Shown: positions 1 through 10,412, numbered from the stretch's first letter. The stretch: 64,000 nt of DNA from Mycolicibacterium aichiense (GCF_010726245.1 NZ_AP022561.1:2356001-2420000); one strand, 5' to 3'. The notes: generated by a model not told the origin, from the sequence alone. Made by a program: numbers and translations.

Positions 1-276
1 CGCGCCCGCGTTGTAGATGAACAAGCCCACGTCGAGCCCGTCGGTGGACGCGGTCACCTCTGCGATCGCGGACGGGTAGACGAGATCGGTTGCCACAGTG
101 CGTACTTCGACACCAACCTCGCGACATTTGGCAGCGGTCACCTCGAGTGGTTCCGGTTTACGCGCTACCAGAACGAGATTCACGCCCGACTCGGCCAACA
201 GGCGGGCGAATTCGGCGCCCACGCCTTCAGAACCGCCGGCGATCACCGCCCATGGACCATATTTCGCATAGGACAC
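1..276 (-). CDS. SDR family oxidoreductase, N-terminal part (runs off the window)
   Basis: The 92 visible codons read leftward and stay open to base 1, so the C-terminal part lies outside the window. The N-terminus has a glycine-rich dinucleotide-binding turn ([15 protein letters not shown]), as in short-chain dehydrogenases. About 70 residues later comes YNAGA, matching the SDR NNAG element. The catalytic Ser-Tyr-Lys part is not visible, so substrate and activity cannot be judged. The GTG at 276 gives a start directly before the Rossmann strand; no strong ribosome-binding site precedes it. The gene is divergent from a TetR regulator, which is a plausible controller of it. Confidence 0.75.
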   Translation of the reverse strand, partial: MSYAKYGPWAVIAGGSEGVGAEFARLLAESGVNLVLVARKPEPLEVTAAKCREVGVEVRTVATDLVYPSAIAEVTASTDGLDVGLFIYNAGA

Positions 277-373
277 CTACCGATCGTGACGTGCCATGCC
301 CAAACTGGTGACGAGGGTCTCGCTGATCGGTACCAGTGCGCGGGCGCGTAGCCGATGCCCGATACTGAGTGGC

Positions 374-955
374 GTGCCGCGGATCGGAGAGCCCAGGGCG
401 CCGGCCCGTCCGGCGACCGATGACCAGGAGAATCGGCGCGGCGCCATCCTCGCCGCGGCCGCCCGATTGGGCGCGACCAAAGAGATCGACCGCATCGGAG
501 CTCAGGAGATCGCCGCCGACGCCGGTGTGGCGCTGCGCACCCTGTACCGCTATTACCCCTCCAAACACCATGTGTTCGCCGCGGTGCTCTTCGCCCAGGT
601 GTCCAAGTTCCGGCCGCCGCCGCCCAGTGGTGATCCGGCCGGAGACATCGCCGCGCTGATGGTGGCGGCCTGTCGGAATCTGTTGCGGCACAAGCATCTT
701 GCGCACGCAATGATCACCTCGACGCAGATCGTCCGCGCGCAGGAGGACGCTCCCGACGATCCCACGCTGCGCGAGCTCATCCTCGACATCGCCGGTGTCG
801 ACAACCCCACGGCCGAACAGCTGCGCCGCTCCCGGCTGGTGCAGCAGGCCGCGTTCGGGATCCTCACCTGGACGGTCGGCGGTGCGCTGCGCCCCGAGGA
901 CGCCCTCGAAGACGTCGACGTGGCCTGCCGACTACTCGTCGGCGACGTTTTCTGA
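374..955 (+). CDS. TetR family transcriptional regulator
   Basis: The protein has the classic TetR N-terminal helix-turn-helix: a helix (ILAAAARLGATKEI), a turn region (AQEIAADAGVALRTLYRYYPSK) and a variable helical ligand domain. I chose the GTG at 374 (193 aa) because GATACT lies 7 nt upstream like a leaderless -10 element and because the length fits the family. An ATG at 296 would add 26 low-complexity residues. It is divergent from the partial SDR gene, a likely target. Its 3' end overlaps the convergent EamA gene by 24 bp. The ligand is unknown. Confidence 0.8.
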   Translation: MPRIGEPRAPARPATDDQENRRGAILAAAARLGATKEIDRIGAQEIAADAGVALRTLYRYYPSKHHVFAAVLFAQVSKFRPPPPSGDPAGDIAALMVAACRNLLRHKHLAHAMITSTQIVRAQEDAPDDPTLRELILDIAGVDNPTAEQLRRSRLVQQAAFGILTWTVGGALRPEDALEDVDVACRLLVGDVF

Positions 956-1816
956 GCCGACCCCGGCGGGGATGGTCCGGCTCGCGAACACGGAGCCGGT
1001 CAGGATGAGCACCAGCCCGGCGATGTGGAACCAGGTCAGCGGTTCGCGCAGCAGCAGCACCCCGGCGATCAGCGCGACCGCCGGATTGACGTAGGTGAAC
1101 AGCAGCGCGCGGGTGGCGCCCACCTCCCTGATCAGTGCGAAGAACACCACGAACGCCAGCGCCGTGCAGATACCGGCCAGCGTCGCGATCGCCGCGTACG
1201 CGTGCGGAGTCAACGCGTGCCGCGGCCAGGTCAGCGCCGCCGGGGCCAGATACACCAGCGCGGCCAGGCCCAGGCAGGCCGACGTCAACGCCGGGCCCGG
1301 TACGTCGGCCAGGTACCGCGCGGCGATCAGTGGCGCGATCGCGTAGCACGTCGCCGTCAGCAGCACCTCGATCACCGGCCAGACGCCGCCGGCGGACAGT
1401 CCCGGCCCGGCCAGCACCGCCACGCCCGCCAGCCCCACGCCGAGCCCGAACAACCGGGCGGGCCCGAGCCGCTCACCGCCGGTCAGCCGGTCCAGAACCG
1501 CCGCGATGATGGGTGCGGCCGCTATCAGCAGCCCGGTGAGCGAGCTCGTTAGGTGCCGCTCGGCATCCGACAACAGCAGCCACGCGGCGATCATCTCGAA
1601 GAACGCGAACGCCGCCACCGCTTTCCAGTGCCGGCGAAGCAGCGCGCGGGTCTGCCGCGACACCGCCAGCGGTAACAGCAGCACCGCACCGACCGCCGAC
1701 CGGGTGAACACCAACACCGGTACCGACACCTCGTCGACGGCGACCTTGATCAACAGATACGGGATGCCCCAGATGACGCTCATCGCGGCGAACAGGGCCC
1801 AGCCGCGCGCAGTCAC
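932..1816 (-). CDS. EamA/DMT family transporter
   Basis: This hydrophobic protein of about 294 residues has ten predicted helices as two tandem EamA repeats. The first repeat begins near [14 protein letters not shown]; the second half carries [18 protein letters not shown] and [15 protein letters not shown], both typical of drug/metabolite exporters. It should be an inner-membrane exporter of small metabolites; the substrate cannot be told from sequence. The GTG at 1816 is preferred over the in-frame GTG at 1825 because TAATGT lies exactly 7 nt upstream on the minus strand. It diverges from rarA, and the two -10 elements lie only about 10 bp apart. Confidence 0.82.
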   Translation of the reverse strand: MTARGWALFAAMSVIWGIPYLLIKVAVDEVSVPVLVFTRSAVGAVLLLPLAVSRQTRALLRRHWKAVAAFAFFEMIAAWLLLSDAERHLTSSLTGLLIAAAPIIAAVLDRLTGGERLGPARLFGLGVGLAGVAVLAGPGLSAGGVWPVIEVLLTATCYAIAPLIAARYLADVPGPALTSACLGLAALVYLAPAALTWPRHALTPHAYAAIATLAGICTALAFVVFFALIREVGATRALLFTYVNPAVALIAGVLLLREPLTWFHIAGLVLILTGSVFASRTIPAGVGSENVADE

Positions 1817-1823
1817 GACGACC

Positions 1824-1829
1824 ACATTA
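1824..1829 (-). promoter_or_regulatory. -10 element of the EamA gene, leaderless type
   Basis: On the minus strand TAATGT is followed by 7 nt and then the GTG at 1816. This is the TAnnnT spacing expected when transcription starts at the first base of the start codon. No Shine-Dalgarno sequence is present. Inferred from pattern only. Confidence 0.45.
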
Positions 1830-1838
1830 CGAACGTGG

Positions 1839-1844
1839 TAAGTC
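1839..1844 (+). promoter_or_regulatory. possible -10 element of rarA, leaderless type
   Basis: TAAGTC lies 7 nt before the rarA GTG at 1852, and no ribosome-binding site is seen. The sixth base is C rather than T, so the match is imperfect. Confidence 0.3.
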
Positions 1845-1851
1845 TGGGGGC

Positions 1852-3180
1852 GTGTCCGACAGCCTGTTCGACGTGCCCGGCGACGCCGACGCCCGGATCA
1901 GCTCGGCGGCGCCGACGTCGGCCCCGCTGGCCGTCCGGATGCGTCCGGCCAGCCTGGACGAGGTCGTCGGGCAGGAGAACCTGCTGCGCCAGGGGTCACC
2001 GCTGCGCCGCCTGGTCGAAGGCTCCGGCGCCGCGTCGGTGATCCTGTACGGACCGCCCGGCACCGGCAAGACCACGCTCGCGTCGCTGGTGTCGCAGGCC
2101 ACCGGGCGGCGGTTCGAGGCGCTGTCCGCGCTGAGCGCCGGAGTCAAGGAAGTCCGCGCCGTCATCGACAACGCACGCCGCGCCGCGGCCTACGGTGAGC
2201 AGACCGTGCTGTTCATCGACGAGGTGCACCGCTTTTCCAAGACCCAGCAGGACGCCCTGCTGGCGGCGGTGGAGAACCGGATCGTGCTGCTGGTGGCCGC
2301 CACCACCGAGAACCCGTCGTTCTCGGTGGTCGCTCCGCTGCTGTCGCGCTCCCTGATCCTGCAGTTGCAGCCGCTGACCGCCGACAGCATCCGCACCGTG
2401 GTGTTGCGCGCCATCGACGACCCACGCGGGTTGAACGGCGCGGTCACCGTCGACGATGACGCCGTCGACCTGGTGGTGCAGCTGTCGGCGGGGGACGCTC
2501 GACGGGCGCTGACCGCCCTGGAAGTCGCCGCCGAATCCGGCGAGCACGTCACCGTCGAGGTGATCGAGCAGTCTCTGGACAAGGCGGCTGTGCGCTATGA
2601 CCGCGACGGTGACCAGCACTACGACGTGATCAGCGCGTTCATCAAGTCGATCCGCGGCTCGGACGTCGACGCCGCGCTGCACTATCTGGCGCGGATGCTG
2701 GTGGCGGGGGAGGACCCCCGGTTCCTGGCGCGCCGGCTGATGATCCTGGCCAGCGAGGACATCGGGATGGCCGACCCGACAGCGTTGCTGACTGCGGTCG
2801 CCGCCGCGCAGACTGTCGCGCTGATCGGTATGCCCGAGGCGCAGCTGACGCTCGCGCACGCGACCGTGCACCTGGCGACCGCGCCGAAATCCAATGCGGT
2901 GACCACCGCGCTCGGTGCCGCGATGAACGACATCCGCAGCGGCAAAGCCGGTTTGGTGCCTGCTCATCTGCGCGACGGGCACTACGCCGGCGCGGCCAAG
3001 CTCGGCAACGCGGTCGGGTACCGGTATCCGCATGACGACCCCGATGGTGTTGTGCCGCAACAGTATCCACCGGATGAGGTGGTGGGAGTCGACTACTACA
3101 AGCCGACGAACCACGGTGCCGAGCGTGAGATCGGCAGTCGGTTGGACAAACTGCGCGCGATCATCCGGCGTAGGCGCTGA
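1852..3180 (+). CDS. rarA: replication-associated recombination protein A (RarA/MgsA AAA+ ATPase)
   Basis: The 442-residue AAA+ ATPase resembles clamp-loader subunits and acts at stalled replication forks in the cytoplasm. Walker A is GPPGTGKTT at residues 67-75 and Walker B is FIDEVHRF at 121-128. A sensor 1 region ([11 protein letters not shown]) and a C-terminal tetramerisation part ([11 protein letters not shown], then [11 protein letters not shown]) follow, all typical of the MgsA/RarA family and of full length. The GTG start gives [10 protein letters not shown]. It is divergent from the EamA gene and convergent with the SRPBCC gene 8 bp away. Confidence 0.93.
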   Translation: MSDSLFDVPGDADARISSAAPTSAPLAVRMRPASLDEVVGQENLLRQGSPLRRLVEGSGAASVILYGPPGTGKTTLASLVSQATGRRFEALSALSAGVKEVRAVIDNARRAAAYGEQTVLFIDEVHRFSKTQQDALLAAVENRIVLLVAATTENPSFSVVAPLLSRSLILQLQPLTADSIRTVVLRAIDDPRGLNGAVTVDDDAVDLVVQLSAGDARRALTALEVAAESGEHVTVEVIEQSLDKAAVRYDRDGDQHYDVISAFIKSIRGSDVDAALHYLARMLVAGEDPRFLARRLMILASEDIGMADPTALLTAVAAAQTVALIGMPEAQLTLAHATVHLATAPKSNAVTTALGAAMNDIRSGKAGLVPAHLRDGHYAGAAKLGNAVGYRYPHDDPDGVVPQQYPPDEVVGVDYYKPTNHGAEREIGSRLDKLRAIIRRRR

Positions 3181-3187
3181 AGCGGTG

Positions 3188-3841
3188 TCAGTGCGGCAGC
3201 GGCGCCGGTCGAGCCGGCCGCTGCGCCCGCCGGCGGATGCCGCGCAGCATCCCGCGTTCCATCAGGAAGTGCACGATGTCGAAGGCCGATTGACCGACCG
3301 GGGCGCCGCTTCCGCGAACCAGCAGCCGGGTCCGTCCGTCGTTCGGCCGCAAACAGAACGCCCAGGACCCGAACGCTTTCTCGCCCCGCTGCACCCGGTC
3401 GTAGTCGGCCGCCGACATCAGCACGAGATGCGAGTTGGGCTCGATCGCCGCGACCAGCTGTCGGGCTCGCCGGCCGTAGCGTTGCGCCAGCCACACCGTG
3501 TCACCGACCTCGAGCTGCTGCCATTCCGGGTGCACGACGTCGGCGTTGTGAATCCGGGCCCCGACCAAACGCTCGAGAACGTCGTAACTGTAGAAACCGC
3601 CTCGGTTCTCACCGATCTGCACCAGCCACGGCCAGACGTCCTCGACGGCCGCGTCGATGGTGATCGCCCGGGTGGTGCGGGCGCTGCCGGGTTCCACCAA
3701 GTCGTCGCCGGGAAGCTCGGCGGCGACCTCCGCATCGGTGGCGCCCCAGGCGTACATCGTGGGTCGGAGCACCCAGCGGTAGACCGCGGCAATCCCGGCG
3801 GCCGCCATCCACGTGGCGAGTACCGGCCTCTGCTTGCTCAT
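3188..3841 (-). CDS. SRPBCC-like (START-fold) protein with N-terminal hydrophobic segment
   Basis: The protein of about 217 residues starts with a short hydrophobic stretch (residues 8-24) that could anchor it. The body reads like a polyketide-cyclase/SRPBCC ligand-binding fold: TRAITIDAAVEDVWPWLVQI is the usual first strand plus helix, and later strands include LVLMSAADYD and WAFCLRPNDGRTRLLVR. Ligand and role are unknown. The ATG at 3841 is preferred; a TTG at 3850 would add three residues. It converges on rarA. The C-terminus is Arg/Pro-rich. Confidence 0.7.
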   Translation of the reverse strand: MSKQRPVLATWMAAAGIAAVYRWVLRPTMYAWGATDAEVAAELPGDDLVEPGSARTTRAITIDAAVEDVWPWLVQIGENRGGFYSYDVLERLVGARIHNADVVHPEWQQLEVGDTVWLAQRYGRRARQLVAAIEPNSHLVLMSAADYDRVQRGEKAFGSWAFCLRPNDGRTRLLVRGSGAPVGQSAFDIVHFLMERGMLRGIRRRAQRPARPAPLPH

Positions 3842-3853
3842 AGCCGGCAACGT

Positions 3854-3878
3854 TGCCCCGTCCGGCAGGCCCGGGGCA
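3854..3878 (-). terminator. hairpin downstream of the two-domain stress-type gene
   Basis: TGCCCCG (3854-3860) and CGGGGCA (3872-3878) form a perfect 7-bp GC-rich stem about 32 nt after the leftward stop at 3910. No U-tract follows, as is common in mycobacteria. Its role as a terminator is inferred. Confidence 0.35.
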
Positions 3879-3909
3879 GGGCCTTAAGTCCCGGGGTTGT
3901 CCTCTGGCT

Positions 3910-4530
3910 CTAGGCCAGTTCCGGGACCCGCAGCCGGGCGATCGCCAACTCGAACTCGCCGACGTCGAGTTGGTCGGCGCCCAGATCGCGCAGCAATGCG
4001 GTCCGCAGCGACCGCGCCGCGTCGCGGCTGCGTTCCATCGCGTCCTGGCTGTCGTACGTGGTCGACACCACGGCGCGGCCGGTGGATCGGTCGCACATCA
4101 TGCTCGTACTGCAGAACCCGTCGAGCTGCTCGATCTCCGGCAGCACCGTCGTCTTGTAGAACGCGACAGCCTGATCGAACTGGTCGGGTCTGGCCTGCAG
4201 CCAGGTGGCCCGCACACAGGCACCCGCGCTGGAACGGTGGTCGCGATGCACGGCGGCGATCTCCCATTCGTCCACCGTCGGAGAGGCCCCGAGCACCCGG
4301 GCCGCCCGGTCGCGAAACAGTCGGACCTCGTCGGCGCTGGAGTGCATGGCCGCATCGTCGGCCCAGGCGGTGGTGACGATGCACCGGCCCGATTCGCGGT
4401 CGGTCAGAAGTGACATGCCGATACATCCGGCCATGTCCTGCAGAGCCGGCATCACCTCGTCGCGGAAGACCGCGATTCCGCCGTCGATGGATTCCGGGCG
4501 CGCGGCAAACGTGGTAGAGCGTGCGTGCAC
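3910..4530 (-). CDS. two-domain dimeric alpha-beta barrel protein (Rv2557/Rv2558-like)
   Basis: The 206-residue protein consists of two similar halves. Each has a strand-helix-strand pattern of an antibiotic-monooxygenase/dimeric alpha-beta barrel: the first near [20 protein letters not shown], the second near [20 protein letters not shown]. Order beside yjbQ and alaS matches the M. tuberculosis Rv2557/Rv2558 region, recalled as starvation-associated. The GTG at 4530 is chosen because GGTGGAG lies just upstream; a longer frame to 4614 has no such site. No catalytic residue is evident. It diverges from yjbQ. Confidence 0.72.
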   Translation of the reverse strand: MHARSTTFAARPESIDGGIAVFRDEVMPALQDMAGCIGMSLLTDRESGRCIVTTAWADDAAMHSSADEVRLFRDRAARVLGASPTVDEWEIAAVHRDHRSSAGACVRATWLQARPDQFDQAVAFYKTTVLPEIEQLDGFCSTSMMCDRSTGRAVVSTTYDSQDAMERSRDAARSLRTALLRDLGADQLDVGEFELAIARLRVPELA

Positions 4531-4633
4531 TTCTCCACCCCCTTCGAGTCGGGGCAGCGCCCCGGTGGCGCCACCGGCACTGTTCACCTTCCTCCGCCGG
4601 GTATGAGCCGGCAACGGTTTCGGCCAGGTCGCC

Positions 4634-4639
4634 TAGGCT
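4634..4639 (+). promoter_or_regulatory. -10 element of yjbQ, leaderless type
   Basis: TAGGCT is followed by 7 nt and the GTG at 4647. No Shine-Dalgarno sequence is present, so a leaderless transcript is likely. This supports the short 133-aa start rather than an upstream ATG at 4521. Confidence 0.5.
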
Positions 4640-4646
4640 GGAATCC

Positions 4647-5048
4647 GTGGACACCGACGTGCTCGACATCGACAGCTCGCGGCGCCGGATCGTCGACCTG
4701 ACCGACGAGGTGCGGTCGTTCTGCCGCGGCCGCGGGGACGGACTGTGCAACGTGTTCGTGCCGCACGCCACCGCCGGCGTCGCCGTCATCGAAACCGGGG
4801 CCGGCTCCGATCACGATCTGCTCGACACCCTGGATCGGCTGCTGCCGCGGGATGAGCGCTACCGCCACTCGCACGGTTCGCCGGGGCACGGCGCCGATCA
4901 TGTGCTGCCGGCCATCGTCGCGCCGTCGGTGACCGTTCCGGTGGCCGACGGCACGCCGCTGCTGGGCACCTGGCAGAGCATCGTGCTGGTCGACCTGAAC
5001 CGGGACAATCCGCGACGATCGGTCCGACTGAGCTTCGTCGGCGGCTGA
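4647..5048 (+). CDS. YjbQ/UPF0047 family protein (secondary thiamine-phosphate synthase-like)
   Basis: The 133-residue protein matches the YjbQ (UPF0047) fold. [18 protein letters not shown] carries the conserved His region, [14 protein letters not shown] a second His cluster, and [14 protein letters not shown] the C-terminal signature. E. coli YjbQ has weak thiamine-phosphate synthase activity, but the true role of the family is unsettled. It corresponds to Rv2556c next to alaS. A GTG start is chosen on the leaderless -10 spacing. Confidence 0.82.
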   Translation: MDTDVLDIDSSRRRIVDLTDEVRSFCRGRGDGLCNVFVPHATAGVAVIETGAGSDHDLLDTLDRLLPRDERYRHSHGSPGHGADHVLPAIVAPSVTVPVADGTPLLGTWQSIVLVDLNRDNPRRSVRLSFVGG

Positions 5049-5063
5049 GCAGAAGGCGCCCGG

Positions 5064-5069
5064 TAATGT
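5064..5069 (+). promoter_or_regulatory. possible alaS promoter -10
   Basis: TAATGT lies between yjbQ and alaS, about 50 nt before the alaS GTG. No convincing -35 is seen. The assignment rests on the hexamer and its position alone. Confidence 0.28.
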
Positions 5070-5119
5070 GGTGCGGTCGAAGCGTCCGTCGAGCCGCACC
5101 CCGAACGCAAGGAAATTCA

Positions 5120-7816
5120 GTGCAGACACACGAGATCAGGAAGCGATTCCTGGATCACTTCGTGCAAGCGGGCCACACCGAGGTACCGAGTGCCTCGGTG
5201 ATCCTCGACGACCCGAACCTGTTGTTCGTCAACGCGGGCATGGTGCAGTTCGTGCCGTTCTTCCTCGGGCAGCGCACCCCGCCCTACGAGACGGCCACCA
5301 GCATTCAGAAGTGCATCCGCACTCCCGACATCGACGAGGTGGGCATCACCACCCGCCACAACACCTTCTTCCAGATGGCGGGCAACTTCTCGTTCGGCGA
5401 CTACTTCAAGCGCCGCGCGATCGAGCTGGCGTGGACCTTGCTGACCAAACCCGTCGAGCAGGGCGGTTACGGGTTCGACCCGGAGCGGCTGTGGGCGACG
5501 GTCTTCTACGACGACGACGAAGCCGAGCAGCTGTGGCAGGAGGTCGCCGGGCTGCCGCCGGAACGTATTCAACGCCGTGGCATGGCCGACAACTACTGGT
5601 CGATGGGCATCCCCGGGCCGTGCGGTCCCTGCTCGGAGATCTACTACGACCGCGGTCCCGAGTACGGCGTCGAAGGTGGCCCGGAAGCCGACGAGAACCG
5701 CTACATCGAGATCTGGAATCTCGTGTTCATGCAGAACGAGCGCGGCGAAGGTACGTCCAAGGACGACTTCGAGATCCTCGGGCCGCTGCCGCGCAAGAAC
5801 ATCGACACCGGCATGGGTGTCGAGCGCATCGCCTGCCTGCTGCAGAACGTCGACAATGTCTACGAAACCGACCTGCTGAGACCGGTGATCGACATTGTCA
5901 GCGGCTGGGCCCCGCGCGGGTATGGCCAGGGCTCGCACTCCGACGACGTCCGCTACCGGGTGATCGCCGACCACAGCCGCACGGCGGCGATCATCATCGG
6001 TGACGGGGTCACCCCAGGAAACGAGGGCCGCGGCTACGTGCTGCGGCGCCTCCTGCGGCGCATCATCCGCTCGGCCAAGCTGCTCGGGGTGGAGCAGCCG
6101 ATCATGGCGGACCTGATGGTCACCGTGCGCGACGCGATGGGCCCGTCCTATCCGGAATTGGTCAGCGATTTCGACCGGATCCAGCGCATCGCGGTGGCCG
6201 AGGAAACCGCGTTCAACCGGACGTTGGCGTCGGGGTCGAGGCTGTTCGAGGAGGCCGCCGCCGCGACGAAGTCGGCAGGCAAGACCGTGCTGGGCGGCTC
6301 GGAGGCGTTCACCCTGCACGACACCTACGGCTTCCCGATCGAGCTCACCCTGGAAATGGCGGCCGAGGCGGACCTGAGCGTCGACGAGCTCGGGTTCCGT
6401 GAGCTGATGGCCGAGCAGCGGCGCCGCGCCAAGGCCGACGCCGCGGCCCGCAAGCACGCCCACGCCGACCTCTCGGCGTTTCGCGAGCTGGTCGACGCCG
6501 GGCCGACGGAGTTCACCGGATTCGACGAATTGACTTCTGAGGCAAGGATTCTCGGCATTTTCGTGGATGGCAAGCGAGTGCCGGTGGTCGCCCACGGCGG
6601 TCGCGAGCAAGCTCCCGAGCGCGTCGAGATCGTGCTGGACCGCACCCCGCTCTACGCCGAGTCCGGCGGGCAGATCGCCGATGCCGGTTCGATTTCCGGC
6701 ACCGGTGGCAGCGGGTCGGCGAAAGCCGCGGTCACCGATGTGCAGAAGGTCGCCAAAACCCTGTGGGTGCACCGGGTCAACGTCGAGTCCGGCGAGTTCG
6801 TCGAGGGCGACACCGTGACCGCGGCCGTCGACCCGGAGTGGCGCCGCGGTGCCACCCAGGGCCACTCCGGCACGCACATGGTGCACGCCGCATTGCGACA
6901 GGTGTTGGGCCCCAATGCCGTTCAGGCCGGTTCGCTGAATCGCCCGGGTTACCTGAGGTTCGACTTCAACTATCAGGGCGCGTTGAGCGACGAGCAACGC
7001 GCTCAGGTCGAGGAAGTCACCAACGAGGCCGTGCAGGCCGACTTCGAGGTGCATACGTTCAACGAGAAGCTGGAGAAAGCCAAGGCGATGGGCGCCATGG
7101 CGATGTTCGGCGAGTCCTACCCCGACGAGGTCCGGGTGGTCGAGATCGGCGGGCCGTTCTCCCTGGAGCTCTGCGGCGGCACGCACGTGCACAACTCGGC
7201 GCAGATCGGTCCGGTCACCATTCTGGGCGAGTCGTCGGTCGGCTCCGGGGTTCGCCGCGTCGAGGCCTACGTCGGACTGGACTCGTTCCGCCACCTCGCC
7301 AAGGAACGCGCACTGATGGCCGGTCTGGCGTCGTCGCTCAAGGTTCCCTCCGATGAGGTGCCGGCCCGGGTGGCCACCCTCGTCGAGAAGCTCAAGGCCG
7401 CCGAGAAGGAACTCGACCGGGTTCGGCTGGCGACCGCACGCGCCGCCGCGGCGAACGCCGCCGCGGGGGCCGAGCAGGTGGGTAAGGTCCGTCTCGTGGC
7501 GCAGCGGATGTCGGCCGGCATGAACGCCGGTGATCTGCGCTCCCTGGTCGGTGACATCCGCGGCAAGATGGGCTCGGAGCCCGGGGTCGTGGTGCTCATC
7601 AGCGAGGGTGACGACGGTGCGGTTCCTTTCGTGGTGGCCACCAATGCGGCCGCACAGGACGCCGGGCTGCGCGCGGACGAACTCATCAAGCAGATTTCTT
7701 CGGCTGTCGGCGGACGGGGCGGCGGCAAGGCTGATCTGGCGCAGGGATCCGGCAAGTACCCGGCCGGAATCGATGCGGCACTGGGGGCGGTTCGCGCAGA
7801 GATCGCGCGGAGCTAG
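5120..7816 (+). CDS. alaS: alanyl-tRNA synthetase
   Basis: Charges tRNA-Ala with alanine and edits mischarged tRNA. The 898-residue protein has the class II catalytic core at the N-terminus ([33 protein letters not shown]), the tRNA-recognition middle, the editing domain with HSGTH at about residues 582-586 and CGGTH near 685-689, and the C-terminal oligomerisation/DHHA1 part ending with [13 protein letters not shown]. Length fits mycobacterial AlaS. The GTG at 5120 follows AAGGA by a short spacer. It begins a rightward run alaS-ruvX-mltG-aroE. Confidence 0.97.
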   Translation: MQTHEIRKRFLDHFVQAGHTEVPSASVILDDPNLLFVNAGMVQFVPFFLGQRTPPYETATSIQKCIRTPDIDEVGITTRHNTFFQMAGNFSFGDYFKRRAIELAWTLLTKPVEQGGYGFDPERLWATVFYDDDEAEQLWQEVAGLPPERIQRRGMADNYWSMGIPGPCGPCSEIYYDRGPEYGVEGGPEADENRYIEIWNLVFMQNERGEGTSKDDFEILGPLPRKNIDTGMGVERIACLLQNVDNVYETDLLRPVIDIVSGWAPRGYGQGSHSDDVRYRVIADHSRTAAIIIGDGVTPGNEGRGYVLRRLLRRIIRSAKLLGVEQPIMADLMVTVRDAMGPSYPELVSDFDRIQRIAVAEETAFNRTLASGSRLFEEAAAATKSAGKTVLGGSEAFTLHDTYGFPIELTLEMAAEADLSVDELGFRELMAEQRRRAKADAAARKHAHADLSAFRELVDAGPTEFTGFDELTSEARILGIFVDGKRVPVVAHGGREQAPERVEIVLDRTPLYAESGGQIADAGSISGTGGSGSAKAAVTDVQKVAKTLWVHRVNVESGEFVEGDTVTAAVDPEWRRGATQGHSGTHMVHAALRQVLGPNAVQAGSLNRPGYLRFDFNYQGALSDEQRAQVEEVTNEAVQADFEVHTFNEKLEKAKAMGAMAMFGESYPDEVRVVEIGGPFSLELCGGTHVHNSAQIGPVTILGESSVGSGVRRVEAYVGLDSFRHLAKERALMAGLASSLKVPSDEVPARVATLVEKLKAAEKELDRVRLATARAAAANAAAGAEQVGKVRLVAQRMSAGMNAGDLRSLVGDIRGKMGSEPGVVVLISEGDDGAVPFVVATNAAAQDAGLRADELIKQISSAVGGRGGGKADLAQGSGKYPAGIDAALGAVRAEIARS

Positions 7817-7821
7817 CCTCA

Positions 7822-8355
7822 GTGCTCTCCGCACAGAACCGCGTGCCTGACCGGCCCGGCGCAGACGATCCCGGGCGAGGGCGACGGCTCGGCATCGACG
7901 TGGGCACGGTGCGCATCGGGGTGGCGGTCAGCGACCCCGACGGCATCCTGGCCACTCCGGTCGAAACGGTGCGCCGCGAGCGGACCGGCAAGCATCTGCG
8001 CCGGCTGAGCGCGCTGGTCGCCGAACACGATGTCGTCGAGGTGGTGGTCGGTCTGCCGCGGACGCTGGCAGACCGGGCCGGGACGTCGGCGCAGGACGCG
8101 GTCGAGGTGGCCGACGCGCTGACCGAGCGGATTGCGCCGGTGCCGGTCCGGCTCGCCGACGAACGATTGACGACGGTGGTGGCCCAGCGGTCGCTGCGGG
8201 AAGCCGGCGTGCGCGCCAAGGCTCAACGCGGTGTCATCGACCAGGCTGCCGCGGTGGGGATCCTGCAGGGCTGGCTCGACCAGCGCCGGAACGCGCCGGA
8301 GGGGCACGGCGAAGCGACCCGGGAAACGACGAGCGCCGGGAGCGACGATGTCTGA
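7822..8355 (+). CDS. ruvX: RuvX/YqgF family putative Holliday junction resolvase
   Basis: A 177-residue RNase H-fold protein. The first catalytic Asp lies in [17 protein letters not shown], the central Glu region in [14 protein letters not shown], and the C-terminal motif is [10 protein letters not shown]. Bacterial YqgF has been linked to Holliday-junction resolution and to pre-16S rRNA processing. It starts 5 nt after alaS and overlaps mltG by 8 nt, consistent with one transcript. The N-terminal 20 residues before LGIDVG are poorly conserved. Confidence 0.9.
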   Translation: MLSAQNRVPDRPGADDPGRGRRLGIDVGTVRIGVAVSDPDGILATPVETVRRERTGKHLRRLSALVAEHDVVEVVVGLPRTLADRAGTSAQDAVEVADALTERIAPVPVRLADERLTTVVAQRSLREAGVRAKAQRGVIDQAAAVGILQGWLDQRRNAPEGHGEATRETTSAGSDDV

Positions 8356-9577
8356 CGGCTATGACGACCGGTCCGGTCCGGTGGCGGTCGGTCGGCCCCG
8401 GCGCAAGCTGAGCCGCCTGGATCGCGTGCGTGCCAAGCGAAACCGCAACCGGCGCAGGATGATCGGCGCTGCAGCGGCCGCCCTGCTGGTGGTGGTCGTG
8501 GTGGCGGCGGTCTACTTGGGCGCCAAGCTGTTCAGCGGTGACAGCGGCTACGCCGGCGAGGGCAAGGACGACGTCGTCATCCAGGTGCACGACGGTGACT
8601 CGACCACCCAGATCGGTCAGACGCTGCGCGACAAGAACGTCATCTCCAACATCAAGGGATTCGTCGACGCGGCCAAGAACAACGCCTCGATCGCCGCGAT
8701 TCAGCCCGGCTTCTACACGGTGCGGACCGAGATGTCGGCGTCGGCGGCGGTGGATCGGCTGGCCGACCCGAAGAATCGGGTGGGCAAGCTGGTGATCCCC
8801 GAGGGCCGGCAGCTCGACGACATCGCCGAGGTCGGCTCGGGCAAGGTCACCGACGGCATCTTCACCCTGATCTCGAAGTCCACCTGCATTCCGGCGAACG
8901 GTCAGCAGAAGTGCGTTGCCGCCCAGGACCTGCGCCGCGCGGCCGAGCAGGTGCCTGCCGCGGAACTGAACGTGCCGGAGTGGGCCGCGCAGCCGGTGAC
9001 CGCACTGGGCAAGAACCATCGCCGGCTGGAGGGGCTGATCGCCCCGGGCACCTGGAACGTCGACCCGTCGGCATCCCCGCAGGAGATCCTGGCCAAGCTG
9101 GTCGGGCAGAGCGCCGACCACTACGTCGCCGTGGGGCTGCTGGACACCGCGGCGGCGATGCGCCTGTCGCCGTATCAGATCCTGATCGTCGGCTCGCTGG
9201 TGCAGCGAGAGGCCAAACCCCATGATTTCGCCAAGGTCGCCCGGGTGATCTACAACCGGCTGGGTGTGCCGCAGAAGCTGGAGTTCGACTCGACGGTGAA
9301 CTATCCGCTGGATCGCCAGGAAGTCGCTACCACCGACGGCGACCGCGCGCAGCTCACTCCGTGGAACACCTACGCCATGGAAGGCCTGCCGGCCACTCCG
9401 ATCTGCTCGCCCGGCCAGGACGCACTGGCGGCGGCCGAGCGCCCGGAGCCCGGGGACTGGCTGTACTTCGTGACGGTGGACACCGAGGGCACCACCCTGT
9501 TCACCCGCGATTACCAGCAGCACCTGGCGAACATCGAGCTGGCCAAACGCAATGGTGTGCTCGACTCCGCGCGATGA
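8348..9577 (+). CDS. mltG: endolytic transglycosylase MltG
   Basis: Cuts nascent peptidoglycan strands outside the membrane. The 409-residue protein has a basic cytoplasmic N-terminus (about 35 residues), one membrane helix ([21 protein letters not shown]), a LysM-like segment ([16 protein letters not shown]) and the YceG catalytic domain. There, [14 protein letters not shown] contains the expected catalytic Glu, and [20 protein letters not shown] is the C-terminal signature. The ATG at 8348 overlaps ruvX by 8 nt. It matches Rv2553c in order. Confidence 0.93.
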   Translation: MSDGYDDRSGPVAVGRPRRKLSRLDRVRAKRNRNRRRMIGAAAAALLVVVVVAAVYLGAKLFSGDSGYAGEGKDDVVIQVHDGDSTTQIGQTLRDKNVISNIKGFVDAAKNNASIAAIQPGFYTVRTEMSASAAVDRLADPKNRVGKLVIPEGRQLDDIAEVGSGKVTDGIFTLISKSTCIPANGQQKCVAAQDLRRAAEQVPAAELNVPEWAAQPVTALGKNHRRLEGLIAPGTWNVDPSASPQEILAKLVGQSADHYVAVGLLDTAAAMRLSPYQILIVGSLVQREAKPHDFAKVARVIYNRLGVPQKLEFDSTVNYPLDRQEVATTDGDRAQLTPWNTYAMEGLPATPICSPGQDALAAAERPEPGDWLYFVTVDTEGTTLFTRDYQQHLANIELAKRNGVLDSAR

Positions 9578-9611
9578 ACGAAGTGAAGAGGACAAATCGG
9601 GCTGGAGCCCG

Positions 9612-10403
9612 ATGAAAGCCGCAGTCCTCGGCTCGCCGGTTGCGCATTCCAAGTCGCCCCTGCTGCACCTGGCCGCCTACCGCGCGCTGGGCCTGACCGA
9701 CTGGACCTACGAGCGCATCGAATGCACGGCCGCCGAATTGCCGCCTCTGGTGCGGGGATTCGGTCCGGAATGGGTCGGGCTGTCGGTGACGATGCCGGGC
9801 AAGTTCGCCGCGCTTGCGGTCGCAGACGAGCGAACCGAACGCGCGGACCTGGTCGGCTCGGCCAACACCCTGGTGCACACCGGACGCGGCTGGCGAGCCG
9901 ACAACACGGACATCGACGGGGTCGCCGGTGCGCTGGGCCATGTCCGGCATCTGCGGCGGGCCATCGTGCTGGGCTCGGGCGGCACTGCGCCGGCGGCGGT
10001 GGTTGCGCTGGCCGACCTCGGCGTCACCGAGGTCACCGTCGTCGCCCGCAATCGTGACAAGGCGGCCCGGCTGCTGGATCTGGGCCGGGCAGTCGAGGTC
10101 ACCGCGGAGTTCTGCGACCTGACCGAGGCCGGCCTCCCGGCGGTTGTGGCCACCGCTGATGTTCTGGTGAGCACTATCCCCGCCGATGCGGCGGCCGCCT
10201 ATGCCGGGGTGTTCGCCGGCGTGCCGGTGTTGCTGGACGCGATCTACGATCCATGGCCCACCCCGCTGGCCGCAGCCGTGCAGGACAGCGGCGGCGAGGT
10301 CATCAGCGGTGTGCAGATGCTGCTGAACCAGGCGTTCAGTCAGGTCGAACAATTCACAGGCCGCCCTGCGCCGCGAGAGCAGATGGCGGCCGCACTGGGC
10401 TAA
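9612..10403 (+). CDS. aroE: shikimate dehydrogenase
   Basis: Reduces 3-dehydroshikimate to shikimate with NADPH. In this 263-residue protein the substrate-binding Ser pair is in GSPVAHSKSPLLH, the catalytic Lys in VTMPGKFAAL, the ADNTDIDG region carries the conserved Asp, and the Rossmann turn is GSGGTAPAAV. GGAG sits 6 nt before the ATG at 9612. It is separated from aroC-K-B-Q by a leftward MoxR operon about 7 kb long. Confidence 0.93.
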   Translation: MKAAVLGSPVAHSKSPLLHLAAYRALGLTDWTYERIECTAAELPPLVRGFGPEWVGLSVTMPGKFAALAVADERTERADLVGSANTLVHTGRGWRADNTDIDGVAGALGHVRHLRRAIVLGSGGTAPAAVVALADLGVTEVTVVARNRDKAARLLDLGRAVEVTAEFCDLTEAGLPAVVATADVLVSTIPADAAAAYAGVFAGVPVLLDAIYDPWPTPLAAAVQDSGGEVISGVQMLLNQAFSQVEQFTGRPAPREQMAAALG

Positions 10404-10406
10404 CGT
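10401..10406 (+). promoter_or_regulatory. -10 element of the prepilin peptidase gene
   Basis: TAACGT, which includes the aroE stop codon, lies 6 nt before the ATG at 10413. This fits a leaderless start. Spacing is one base shorter than the commonest value. Confidence 0.38.
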
Positions 10407-10412
10407 CCGCCC

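Noticed and set aside
4521..4646. N-terminal extension of the YjbQ frame to an upstream ATG
   Set aside because: The added residues do not resemble the family and overlap the divergent gene; the leaderless GTG at 4647 fits better.
5117..7834. A very long open frame antisense to alaS (about 900 codons)
   Set aside because: It mirrors the third-codon GC bias of alaS, its translation is rich in His, Arg, Gly and Asp without domain motifs, and alaS itself is unmistakable.
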